A DNA stretch of 64,000 nt. Source: Kribbella jiaozuonensis. Its GTDB lineage: Bacteria > Actinomycetota > Actinomycetes > Propionibacteriales > Kribbellaceae. The position numbers were made by a program, and so were the translations under genes. The DNA is taken from the NCBI RefSeq assembly GCF_005233875.1, contig NZ_SZPZ01000002.1, positions 496,001 through 560,000 on the forward strand. Reading direction: 5' to 3'. Each line of letters starts with the position of its first letter. The stretch's first letter is position 1. Below, in pieces: positions 17,482-25,986 of the stretch. The notes under the pieces were generated by a model. The model was given only the letters and a program-made list of their open reading frames with translations. It was not told the DNA's origin and did not search any database.

Positions 17482-17804
17482 GCTCGACTCCTCGCCGGTC
17501 CGTTCCTCACAGACGCCCCAGCCGAAGACGGCCGGAGCGCCCCTCAATCGTCGCATCTGGGCTGCGTCCAGTCTGCATCCAGGTGACAACACGGTGAGCA
17601 ACACCCGGATTCCTGGCGGTGACATTGCCTGAGGGGGAAGCTGGAACGTAGTGTCCGCACCGAACGGTCGGCGCGCCGAAGATGTCGCCTGGCCGCCACC
17701 GGTGGGCACTGGTGCCGGACGAGGGTACGGCCGACGATGGTTCGGTGAGCGTTGTCGGGTGATGCGAGTCGGGTGTGTCGGGCGAGCGACGGAGGTCGAG
17801 GCGG
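17482..17804. other. Divergent intergenic region between lipase and acyltransferase genes
   Basis: A 323-base stretch that should carry promoters for both directions. I see no convincing -35/-10 pair, operator or RNA structure. Short open frames occur on both strands but lack ribosome sites and family similarity. An in-frame GTG at 17775 upstream of the chosen acyltransferase start is the only alternative coding use. Confidence 0.5.
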
Positions 17805-18569
17805 ATGCTGTACCTGTTCCTGAGACGGTTCATTGTCGCGCCATTGATCAAGCTGCTCTTCCGGCCCAAGGTGACCGGCCTGGAGCACGTGCCGACCGAC
17901 GGCCCGGCACTGCTGGTCAGCAACCACCTGGCGTTCTGCGACTCGATCTTCCTGCCGGTCTCGGTACCGCGGCAGATCGTCTTCCCGGCCAAGTCGGAGT
18001 ACTTCACCGGCCCCGGCCTGAAGGGCAAGCTGGTCGCCACGTTCTTCCGGTCGGTGGGCCAGATCCCGATCGACCGGTCCGGCGGGCGCGCCTCGTTGGC
18101 GGCGCTGAACACCGGTCTGAGCATCCTCGAGAAGGGCGGCCTGTTCGGGATCTACCCGGAGGGCACCCGTTCGCCTGACGGCCGGCTGTACAAGGGCAAG
18201 ACCGGCGTCGCCCGGATGGCGATCGTGGCCGGCGTCCCGGTGATCCCGGTCGCGATGATCGACACCGAGAAGCTGCAGCCCGCGGGCCGGATGCGGCCGA
18301 ACCTGTTCTACCGGGAGAAGGGCAAGCTGCTGCCGCGGCTGGTCCGCCCGGGCGTCGCGTTCGGCAAGCCGATGGACTTCTCCCGCTACGAGGGCATGGA
18401 GCGGGACCGCTTCGTCCTCCGCTCGGTCACCGACGAGATCATGTACGCGCTGATGGAGCTGTCCGGCCAGGAGTACGTCGACATGTACGCAGACAAGGCC
18501 AAAGAGCTGATCAAGGCCGGCGAATCGGTCGACGAGCACCTGCGTCTCGGCGACACCAAGGCCAGCTGA
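17805..18569 (+). CDS. 1-acyl-sn-glycerol-3-phosphate acyltransferase (PlsC-like)
   Basis: 254-residue membrane-associated acyltransferase of phospholipid synthesis. The catalytic HX4D box is SNHLAFCDSIF and the glycerol-phosphate-binding motif is YPEGTRSPDG. A hydrophobic N terminus (MLYLFLRRFIVAPLIKLLF) anchors it to the membrane. ATG 17805 follows GGAGG by about 9 nt. Corresponds in place and strand to mycobacterial Rv2182c, upstream of aroG. Confidence 0.9.
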   Translation: MLYLFLRRFIVAPLIKLLFRPKVTGLEHVPTDGPALLVSNHLAFCDSIFLPVSVPRQIVFPAKSEYFTGPGLKGKLVATFFRSVGQIPIDRSGGRASLAALNTGLSILEKGGLFGIYPEGTRSPDGRLYKGKTGVARMAIVAGVPVIPVAMIDTEKLQPAGRMRPNLFYREKGKLLPRLVRPGVAFGKPMDFSRYEGMERDRFVLRSVTDEIMYALMELSGQEYVDMYADKAKELIKAGESVDEHLRLGDTKAS

Positions 18570-18605
18570 CCCGGTTCGGGCCCCGTTCCGGGCGAGGATG
18601 TCGCC

Positions 18606-18998
18606 ATGGACAGCGACCTGAACGTGCTCGGCGGACCGCTGGAGGAGTGCGGGACCGACCCGGTCACCGGCTTCTACCGCGACGGCTGCTGCACGAGCGG
18701 CCCCGAAGACCTCGGCAGCCACACCGTGTGCGCGGTGATGACCGCGGACTTCCTCGCCCACCAGGCCTCGGTCGGGAACGACCTGATCACACCCCGCCCC
18801 GAGTACAACTTCCCCGGTCTCGAGCCGGGCGACCGCTGGTGCGTGGTCGCCGCCCGCTGGTTGCAGGCGTACCACGCCGGCGCCGCGGCTCCCGTCGTAC
18901 TGGCGTCCACTCATGCCCGGACGCTCGACACGATCCCGCTCACGGCGCTGCGCGAGCACGCTGTCGACGTACCCGCCGATCCGGGCTCGTTGACCTGA
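18606..18998 (+). CDS. DUF2237 family protein
   Basis: 130-residue conserved protein of unknown function. The family hallmarks are very clear: NVLGGPLEECGTDPVTGFYR, DGCCTSGPEDLGSHTVCAVM and PGDRWCVVAARWLQAY, with conserved cysteines that could bind metal. GAGGA lies before the ATG. Sits between PlsC and DAHP synthase on the same strand. Confidence 0.9.
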   Translation: MDSDLNVLGGPLEECGTDPVTGFYRDGCCTSGPEDLGSHTVCAVMTADFLAHQASVGNDLITPRPEYNFPGLEPGDRWCVVAARWLQAYHAGAAAPVVLASTHARTLDTIPLTALREHAVDVPADPGSLT

Positions 18999-19028
18999 GA
19001 CGGTCACCGTCGGTTCTGGGCCCTGGCC

Positions 19029-19034
19029 TAGAGT
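19029..19034 (+). promoter_or_regulatory. Leaderless -10 box of DAHP synthase gene
   Basis: TAGAGT, then exactly 7 nt, then ATG. No Shine-Dalgarno precedes the start. This is the -10/start spacing expected for a leaderless transcript in actinobacteria. Confidence 0.6.
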
Positions 19035-19041
19035 TGGCCTC

Positions 19042-20411
19042 ATGCAATTTGCGACGTTGACGGCCGGTGGAGTGCCGGGGGTTCCGAGTCTGGACGAGCT
19101 GCGGGGGCTGAAGCCGCTGCAGCAGCCCGAGTGGCCGGACGAGGCCGTGCTCGACCAGGTGATCTCCGAACTCCGGACCCTGCCGCCGCTGGTGTTCGCC
19201 GGTGAGTGCGACGACCTGACCACGAAGATCGGCGCGGTGGCCCGCGGCGAGGCGTTCATCCTGCAGGGTGGCGACTGCGCGGAGACGTTCGCCGGCGTGA
19301 CCGCGGAGAACATCCGGGCCAAGCTCCGGGTGCTCCTGCAGATGTCGGTCGTCCTGCAGTACGCCGCGAGTGTGCCGGTGGTGAAGATCGGCCGGATCGC
19401 CGGGCAGTACGCGAAGCCGCGTTCGTCCGGTGAGGAGACGCGGGACGGCGTGACGCTTCCGTCGTACCGCGGCGACGCCGTCAACGGCTTCGACTTCACG
19501 CCCGAGTCGCGGATCCCGGATCCCAACCGCCTGCGCGGGGTCTACAACGCGGCTGCAGCCACCCTGAACCTGACCCGCGCGTTCACCACCGGTGGGTATG
19601 CCGACCTGCACCAGGTGCATGCCTGGAACACGGACTTCGTGAAGTCGTCCCCGGTCGGGCGGCGCTACGAGCAGTTGGCATCCGAGATCGAGCGCGCCCT
19701 CGCCTTCATGCGGGCCTGCGGTGCGACGTCGGACGAGTTCCGGACGGTCGACTTCTACGCGTCGCACGAGGCGCTGATCCTCGAGTACGAGCACGCGCTG
19801 ACCCGGATCGACTCGCGGACCGAGCAGCCGTACGACGTGTCCGGCCACCTGCTCTGGGTGGGGGAGCGGACACGTCAGCTGGACGGCGCACACGTCGAGT
19901 TCCTCGCGTCGCTGTCGAACCCGCTCGGCGTCAAGATCGGGCCGACCACGACCCCGGAGTACATCCGGGCGTTGATCGACAAGCTGAACCCGAAGGGGAT
20001 CGAGGGGCGGCTCACGTTCATCACCCGGATGGGTGCGGGCAAGATCCGCTCGGCGCTGCCGCCGCTGCTGGAGGCGGTCCGCGATCACGGCTCGCCGATC
20101 GCGTGGGTGAGCGACCCGATGCACGGCAACACGTACGAGACGCCGAACGGGTACAAGACCCGGAACTTCGACGACGTGATGGACGAGGTGCAGGGCTTCT
20201 TCGACGCGCACGAGCAGGTCGGGACGTGGCCGGGCGGCGTACACATGGAGCTCACCGGCGACGACGTGACCGAGTGCCTCGGCGGCGGCGAGGAGCTGGT
20301 CGCGGAGGACCTCGTGAACCGGTACGAGACGGCCTGCGACCCGCGGTTGAACCGGCACCAGTCGCTGGAGCTGGCGTTCCTGGTCGCGGAGCGGCTGCGG
20401 GGCGCGAAGGC

Positions 20412-20415
<4 letters not shown>
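19042..20415 (+). CDS. aroG: Class II 3-deoxy-D-arabino-heptulosonate 7-phosphate synthase
   Basis: 457-residue first enzyme of the shikimate pathway, condensing phosphoenolpyruvate and erythrose 4-phosphate. Class II landmarks include LPPLVFAGECDDL, FILQGGDCAETF, KIGRIAGQYAKPRS, and the metal/substrate segment WVSDPMHGNT. Length matches the mycobacterial/plant-type enzyme. Its stop overlaps the start of the threonine aldolase gene (ATGA). Appears to be transcribed without a leader. Confidence 0.97.
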
Positions 20416-21434
<1,019 letters not shown>

Positions 21435-21504
21435 TTTGTTGAGCTTTCCGCTCGATGCCGTCGCTGCCCTGCGCCCTCGGCGATCTCGGGCCGGATGCGC
21501 CAGG

Positions 21505-21510
21505 TAGGCT
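21505..21510 (+). promoter_or_regulatory. Probable -10 box of the PRPP synthetase gene
   Basis: TAGGCT about 35 bases before the GTG start, leaving a short leader that contains a GGGGAGAG ribosome site. I see no convincing -35 element, so this is tentative. Confidence 0.35.
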
Positions 21511-21545
21511 GACGTTGTCTGGGTTGCAGCGTTTCGGGGAGAGCC

Positions 21546-22523
21546 GTGCGAGAGATCGTCGTGTTCAGCGGAAGTGCCCACACCGTGTTGGCGGAGCAGA
21601 TCTGTAGGGATCTCGGCGTACCGCTCTCACCGGTCGAGATCCATCGTTTCAGCAACGACTGCCTGCAGGTCCAACTCCAGGCGAACTGTCGGCAACGCGA
21701 CGTCTACATCGTGCAACCACTGGTGCCGCCGACGCAGGAGCACCTGATGGAGCTGCTGCTGATGATCGACGCCGCCCGCGGCGCGTCGGCTCAGCAGATC
21801 ACCGCAGTCATCCCGCACTACGCGTACGCGCGCTCCGACAAGAAGGACGCGTCCCGCATCTCGATCGGCGGCCGCCTGGTCGCGGACATGCTGACCACCG
21901 CCGGCGCGAATCGCGTGCTGACGATGGCGTTGCACGCGCCGCAGGTCCACGGCTTCTTCTCCGTACCGGTCGACCACCTGACCGCGATCGGCGTACTCGC
22001 CGACCACTTCCGCGGCCGCGACCTGAGCGACACCGTCGTCGTCAGCCCCGACCTGGGCAACGCGAAAACCGCCACCCAGTTCGCCCGCCTGCTCGGCACC
22101 CCCGTCGCCGCCGGCAGCAAGCAGCGCCTGGCCGACGACCGGGTCGTCATCGACGCGATCGTCGGCGACGTAAGCGGCAAGCGCGCCATCATCCTCGACG
22201 ACGAGATCGCCACCGGCGGCTCGATCATCGAACTCCTCGACCGCCTCAAAGACCTGGGCTGCACCCAAGCCGCCGTCGCCTGCACCCACGGCCTCTTCGC
22301 CGGCCCCGCCGTAGAACGCCTCCGCTCCCACCCCTCCATCACCGAAGTCATCAGCACCGACACCGTCCCCCGCCCCAACGGCTTCCCCGAACTACAGATC
22401 ACCTCAGTAGCCGGCCTCTTCGCCGAAGCCATCAAACGAATCCACGACGGCGAATCAGTAAGCAGCCTCTTCGACGGCGTAGACCCCACCCACGCCCCAC
22501 CCCAACCCAAACTCCCGTTCTAA
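21546..22523 (+). CDS. prs: Ribose-phosphate pyrophosphokinase (second-type PRPP synthetase)
   Basis: 325-residue enzyme making PRPP from ribose 5-phosphate and ATP. The N-terminal loop (REIVVFSGSAH), ATP/metal region (DAARGASAQQITAVIPHYAYARSD split over the active site) and PRPP loop (IILDDEIATGGSI) are present. It deviates from the housekeeping enzyme in the flexible loop and early part (SNDCLQVQLQANCRQRDVYI in place of the usual F-x-N-G-E), so it is likely an accessory paralogue. GTG start. The coding strand becomes extremely C-rich over the final 250 bases. Confidence 0.88.
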   Translation: MREIVVFSGSAHTVLAEQICRDLGVPLSPVEIHRFSNDCLQVQLQANCRQRDVYIVQPLVPPTQEHLMELLLMIDAARGASAQQITAVIPHYAYARSDKKDASRISIGGRLVADMLTTAGANRVLTMALHAPQVHGFFSVPVDHLTAIGVLADHFRGRDLSDTVVVSPDLGNAKTATQFARLLGTPVAAGSKQRLADDRVVIDAIVGDVSGKRAIILDDEIATGGSIIELLDRLKDLGCTQAAVACTHGLFAGPAVERLRSHPSITEVISTDTVPRPNGFPELQITSVAGLFAEAIKRIHDGESVSSLFDGVDPTHAPPQPKLPF

Positions 22524-22861
22524 TCCCCGGGATCTGAGGCTGATTGGGGAACTGGGACCGCCCCCGCGTGCTCCCGCAGGCGCTTCCTTCGTCGCTCCGC
22601 TCCTCAGCGCACCTGCTCCACACGCACCCACCCACCCCCCGGCTACCGCCGGTGCATCCCTTCCGGCTATCGCCGGACGTGGCGGGCTATCGCCCGCGAC
22701 CGACTACCAGGCCGGGCCCCGCCCAATCGAACCGCGCTCACTGGAACCGCGGACGCCATCCACCCGACCCTACGATCGAATCGATGGGTGCTGGTCGGTC
22801 TCAAACAGATTCTGATTCAAATGATTGAGTACGGATCGAATGCTTGGGCAATTGTTTCTAG
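22524..22861. other. Intergenic region carrying repeat copy A and a base-composition change
   Basis: A 338-base gene-free stretch. Its first two thirds hold the hairpin repeat described separately (22575-22700). After about 22780 the sequence turns abruptly AT-richer, marking the edge of a lower-GC segment that continues to about 25.8 kb. No promoter for the downstream gene can be assigned with confidence. Confidence 0.6.
22575..22700 (+). repeat. Intergenic hairpin repeat, copy A (three hairpins)
   Basis: The element has a TTCCTTCGTCGC box near 22585, a CGCACCCACCCACC box at about 22623-22637, then three small hairpins: CCGGC-TACC-GCCGG (22639-22652), CCGGC-TATC-GCCGG (22663-22676) and GCGGGC-TATC-GCCCGC (22682-22697). 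The third stem differs from the second by compensating changes that keep pairing. A shorter inverted copy is present at 41978-42058. Confidence 0.7.
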
Positions 22862-24373
22862 GTGGTGCGAATACGTTGGCCAGAGTCACAATTCTATTAC
22901 CTGAAAGAATCCGGTAACGACACGCTGACACAACGCGATACAACCGGCAGGGAGCCGTGGTCACGGTTTGTGGGCCAGGTATCAGGGGCTGTAGGGGGCG
23001 TGGCAAGCGTGGGGGATCATGCGACTGACGGCCGGATCATGCCGGGAGCGCGGTACCCGGGGCAGGGCGGGACGGTACCGGAACATGTAGTCGGACGAAG
23101 GGGGATCGTAGAGTCTCTGCGACATTTTCTTCGTCCGATGAGATGGATCTTCAACGTCTTCGCCTACCTGGTGAACCCCGCACCTCGAGCCACGAGACGT
23201 GCGCGCCGCACTCTGGAACACTGGTATCGGGCCTGGCCCAGGTTCGAGCATGCCTTCGCAATCAAGTACCCGGACAGCGATCGTCACGCGGTCAAGGATC
23301 ATTACCTACAGTGCGCGCGGCAGGTGGCGGATGATCTGGTACGTCGCCAAGCGCGGACTGCAAGGAGCGCAGGACTTGCGGCGCTCGCGCTGATCGCAGC
23401 GGGCGGCCTGCCGATGGCGTTCGGCGACAGAACACACCCGTCCTATCTCGTCCTCGGCTCGACTTGGCTCTCAGTAGCCTCGTGCGTTATCTGTGCGGCG
23501 CTTGCACTCGGGGCGCTGCCATCATTCGCTGCGGTGGCCGCGGTATTGGCCGCTCTCTTCGGGCTTGCCGGTATCAGCGGAATGCTCCTGCTACCAGGGG
23601 GAGCAGGTATCGATGACCTGTCCACCCTCCTCTTGGGAGCCGACCGCGGCTCTGCGGCGGTGCTACTCATCTTCTTCGGGTTCTACGGCTATTTGGTCGG
23701 TGCAATCTTTGTGCTCGGATTGTTTTTGATCTCGGTCATGAATCGCCGTGCTGAGATGCGGATGCCCCATGTCTACACCTTGCACGAACTTGTACGGGTC
23801 GTGGACTTTCTGTCTCGACCGGAGCCGTTCATCAGCCACCGGCGACGCTGTGCGATCGTCAAGGCCTTGCATCGCGCGTCACGTCTCACACGGTCAGGCT
23901 TGCCGGGTTCAATCGCGCTGCCGAGTCCGGCGCAGCGAGCCATCTTCAGTGCGCGATGCCAGGGCGCCGCCGACTCACTCGAGTCGATGGAGATCTGGGT
24001 TGCGCTGCCTAAGGCGGATACAGCTGCACAGCTGTCAGCGATCTCTGTCGGCGTCGGTGTCGTGCTCTTGTCCGGGAACTATGACGAACTTCCAGAGTTG
24101 CACTTGCCGCCGCTCACAGGCGCCGAACGCCTGATGGTGGCAAGTCAGATCGCCAAGTCTCTACTCATCGGCGCCATTCCTCTGCTCGTGGTTGTCGCTT
24201 TACGTTGGTTCGGAATCGACGTTGACGGCGCGTTGGGCAGCGGACTGACCTTCTTCTGCATCGCCTGGTTCGCCGTGACATCACTGTCGTTGTTGGACCC
24301 TCTGTTCAGTCAGAAGCTGGCCATGGTGCGTGAGGTGATGGCCACCATCAGAACCCGGGCGGACGAGAAGTAG
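22862..24373 (+). CDS. Large multi-pass membrane protein of unknown function
   Basis: Up to 503 residues. A soluble, basic N-terminal region is followed by hydrophobic segments between residues about 170-295 and again about 425-480, giving six to eight membrane spans. The middle soluble part (about 300-420) has no motif I recognise. Start uncertain: GTG 22862 is the first in frame; ATG 23138 (MRWIFNVFAYL) would give a more typical membrane protein. Codon choice is less GC-biased than in the neighbours, suggesting acquisition. Followed by two hairpins. Confidence 0.65.
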   Translation: MVRIRWPESQFYYLKESGNDTLTQRDTTGREPWSRFVGQVSGAVGGVASVGDHATDGRIMPGARYPGQGGTVPEHVVGRRGIVESLRHFLRPMRWIFNVFAYLVNPAPRATRRARRTLEHWYRAWPRFEHAFAIKYPDSDRHAVKDHYLQCARQVADDLVRRQARTARSAGLAALALIAAGGLPMAFGDRTHPSYLVLGSTWLSVASCVICAALALGALPSFAAVAAVLAALFGLAGISGMLLLPGGAGIDDLSTLLLGADRGSAAVLLIFFGFYGYLVGAIFVLGLFLISVMNRRAEMRMPHVYTLHELVRVVDFLSRPEPFISHRRRCAIVKALHRASRLTRSGLPGSIALPSPAQRAIFSARCQGAADSLESMEIWVALPKADTAAQLSAISVGVGVVLLSGNYDELPELHLPPLTGAERLMVASQIAKSLLIGAIPLLVVVALRWFGIDVDGALGSGLTFFCIAWFAVTSLSLLDPLFSQKLAMVREVMATIRTRADEK

Positions 24374-24387
24374 TTGTCGCACAGCCG

Positions 24388-24451
24388 TCGAAGCCCTGCT
24401 TCGAGAAGTTGCCCTCGGCGGCATGCACGACGGATGATTTCGCCGCCGAGG
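24388..24451 (+). terminator. Two consecutive hairpins after the membrane protein gene
   Basis: First hairpin TCGAAG-CCCTG-CTTCGA (24388-24404), then a perfect 10-bp stem CCTCGGCGGC / GCCGCCGAGG (24413-24422 with 24442-24451). They lie just after the 503-residue gene and before a small gene on the other strand, where a bidirectional terminator would be expected. The remaining stretch 24374-24586 has no gene I can support. Confidence 0.5.
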
Positions 24452-24586
24452 ACAGTTGGCGGCTTGCCGGAGCTGAACAAGAGCGCCAGCCTCGCCGAGA
24501 TCGCCGCCGGACTGCGAACCTGTGCTGGCAGTATGCGCGGGGCCGGGCGACCTGGCCTAGAGCGACGACCGGGGCGGGGACGTCCT

Positions 24587-24724
24587 TCATTTACGCCAGG
24601 CTGCGACGAGTTCCGCTAGGGCTTGTACGAGATGGGTGAGTCGCTGGGCCGGCTCGTCGCGTTTCGATGTGAGTACGTACGCCAGAACCACGAGGCCGGC
24701 GGCGCCAAGTACGGCTTCGGTCAT
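24587..24724 (-). CDS. 45-residue single-pass membrane protein
   Basis: Very small gene with convincing signals. ATG at 24724 is preceded by CAGGAG with a 7-nt spacer. The product starts MTEAVLGAAGLVVLAYVL, a clear membrane helix, followed by a basic/amphipathic tail (TSKRDEPAQRLTHLVQALAE...). It stops at TGA 24587-24589. It is divergent from the Xre-like regulator gene with 175 bases between. Function unknown; small membrane peptides beside such regulators can be toxins, anchors or signalling partners. Confidence 0.6.
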   Translation of the reverse strand: MTEAVLGAAGLVVLAYVLTSKRDEPAQRLTHLVQALAELVAAWRK

Positions 24725-24886
24725 TCGAGTGCTCCTGTCGGCCTAGATCGAGTGGAGATCTCATGACGCACGTCCGAGTAGCCCGGACGCCAGCAGGGCG
24801 GTGGCCTGCGCCGTCCGGTGGCGGACAGCCGTGTCCGAACCGTCCGGCGGGCGTCCAGACGTACGCCGGACGATGATGATCGTGGC

Positions 24887-24892
24887 TACCGT
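24887..24892 (+). promoter_or_regulatory. Leaderless -10 box of Xre-like regulator gene
   Basis: TACCGT, 7 nt, then ATG 24900. No ribosome site; no clear -35. Confidence 0.5.
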
Positions 24893-24899
24893 GATTGCC

Positions 24900-25826
24900 A
24901 TGACTGACGAACAAGCGAGCAGCACGGCCGGATCGCCGACATTCGAGGATCTCGCCAAGGTCGCGACGACTGCCGACCTGGCTCGTTGCCTTCAGCGCCT
25001 TCATCGCGCGAAGGGACAGCCGTCGCTTCGCGAATTGGAGAACTGGGGTCTCGGCCACGGGAGGCCACTTCGGAAGAGCACGCTTAGCGACGCACTGACG
25101 GGAAAGCAGCGCCCGAGCCAACAGCTTATGTTGAACTTTCTCCACGCGTTGGAGGTTCGGGACGAGCAGGCTGTCGCACCGTGGCTCGAAGCGCTGGAAA
25201 GAACTCCGACTGCCACGAGCCGCCCAAGAAGCTACGCCGAGCGAGACCTTGGGTCGGTACCCGCCCACAGGTTCTTCGTCGAGTTTGACAATGTCGACGA
25301 GATCTCAAGGTTGATCAAGAACTCGAAAGAACAGGTTTGGCTGCTGGGCACGACGCTGTCGATGCACGTGCCCTACCTGGAGGAGCCGCTTCGTCGCGCG
25401 ATCTCGGAAGGTCGCAACGTTCGGATAATGCTGATCAGACCTGGTGGGGCAGCGATGCAGATGTCCGTCCTTCGCGCGGGACCAGACGGACTCGGGATGC
25501 AGGAGCAAGAGGAACGTCTGAGCACTAGTCTGGCGATCCTCCGGCGGCTCGCCACCCTTGGCACGCGCCTCGAGGTGCGGCTGATCGACTACCTCGCGCC
25601 GTACACGCTGTACGGGTACGACCCGGGTCTGGAAGAGGGCATGATCGAGATGCGATTGGGGTCGTTTCACGGTCAGCACCATCTTCGGCCGACCTTCCGG
25701 ATCGAGCGCATGCGCGATCCAGCGTGGTTCGAGTACTTCTACGAGCAGTTCGTATCTATGTGGACCGTGGCTGAGCCATACGACCTCGAGGTCGAAGGCA
25801 GCGCCCTCAGGGCAAGGGCTCAGTGA
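24900..25826 (+). CDS. Xre-like helix-turn-helix protein with phospholipase-D-like C-terminal domain
   Basis: 308 residues. The first 85 form a helical DNA-binding region of a type frequent in actinomycetes (SLRELENWGLGHGRPLRKST...LTGKQRPSQQLMLNFLHAL). Residues about 120-300 look like a PLD-like alpha/beta domain: EQVWLLGTTLSMHVPYLEEP, GRNVRIMLIRPGG, and a C-terminal segment resembling those of DUF5919-type proteins. No HxKxxxxD catalytic motif is seen, so it is probably a sensor rather than a nuclease or lipase. Start at ATG 24900 because a -10 box lies 7 nt upstream; a longer frame from 24801 is less likely. Confidence 0.7.
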   Translation: MTDEQASSTAGSPTFEDLAKVATTADLARCLQRLHRAKGQPSLRELENWGLGHGRPLRKSTLSDALTGKQRPSQQLMLNFLHALEVRDEQAVAPWLEALERTPTATSRPRSYAERDLGSVPAHRFFVEFDNVDEISRLIKNSKEQVWLLGTTLSMHVPYLEEPLRRAISEGRNVRIMLIRPGGAAMQMSVLRAGPDGLGMQEQEERLSTSLAILRRLATLGTRLEVRLIDYLAPYTLYGYDPGLEEGMIEMRLGSFHGQHHLRPTFRIERMRDPAWFEYFYEQFVSMWTVAEPYDLEVEGSALRARAQ

Positions 25827-25839
25827 CTCGTTGAGTCAC
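25823..25839 (+). terminator. Short perfect hairpin at the end of the Xre-like gene
   Basis: GTGACTC-GTT-GAGTCAC, overlapping the stop codon. A 7-bp perfect stem located exactly at the gene end, a plausible weak terminator. The following 147 bases up to the fructanase gene show no gene. Confidence 0.45.
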
Positions 25840-25986
25840 ACCGATTCGCGCCGCCTCCGTTCGGGAAGTGCTCGTCTTTGGCGCGAGCGGTGCAACCGAC
25901 CACGCCCAGGACGGCAGCGCCACAAACAGGGCGCGGGGACTTGGGTCGGCAAGGTCGTCTCGGGGTGATTGAGGCGGGTAGGCACT

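Noticed and set aside
22639..22697. CRISPR array
   Set aside because: Three short hairpins with unequal spacing and differing sequences, not identical repeats with unique spacers; no cas genes.
24374..24639. Short open frames after the 503-residue gene
   Set aside because: No ribosome site, no recognisable domain, and two hairpins cut through the region; the minus-strand 45-codon frame beside it has far better signals.
24900..25826. Phospholipase D or nuclease activity for the Xre-like protein
   Set aside because: No HxKxxxxD motif could be found, so an enzymatic claim is not supported.
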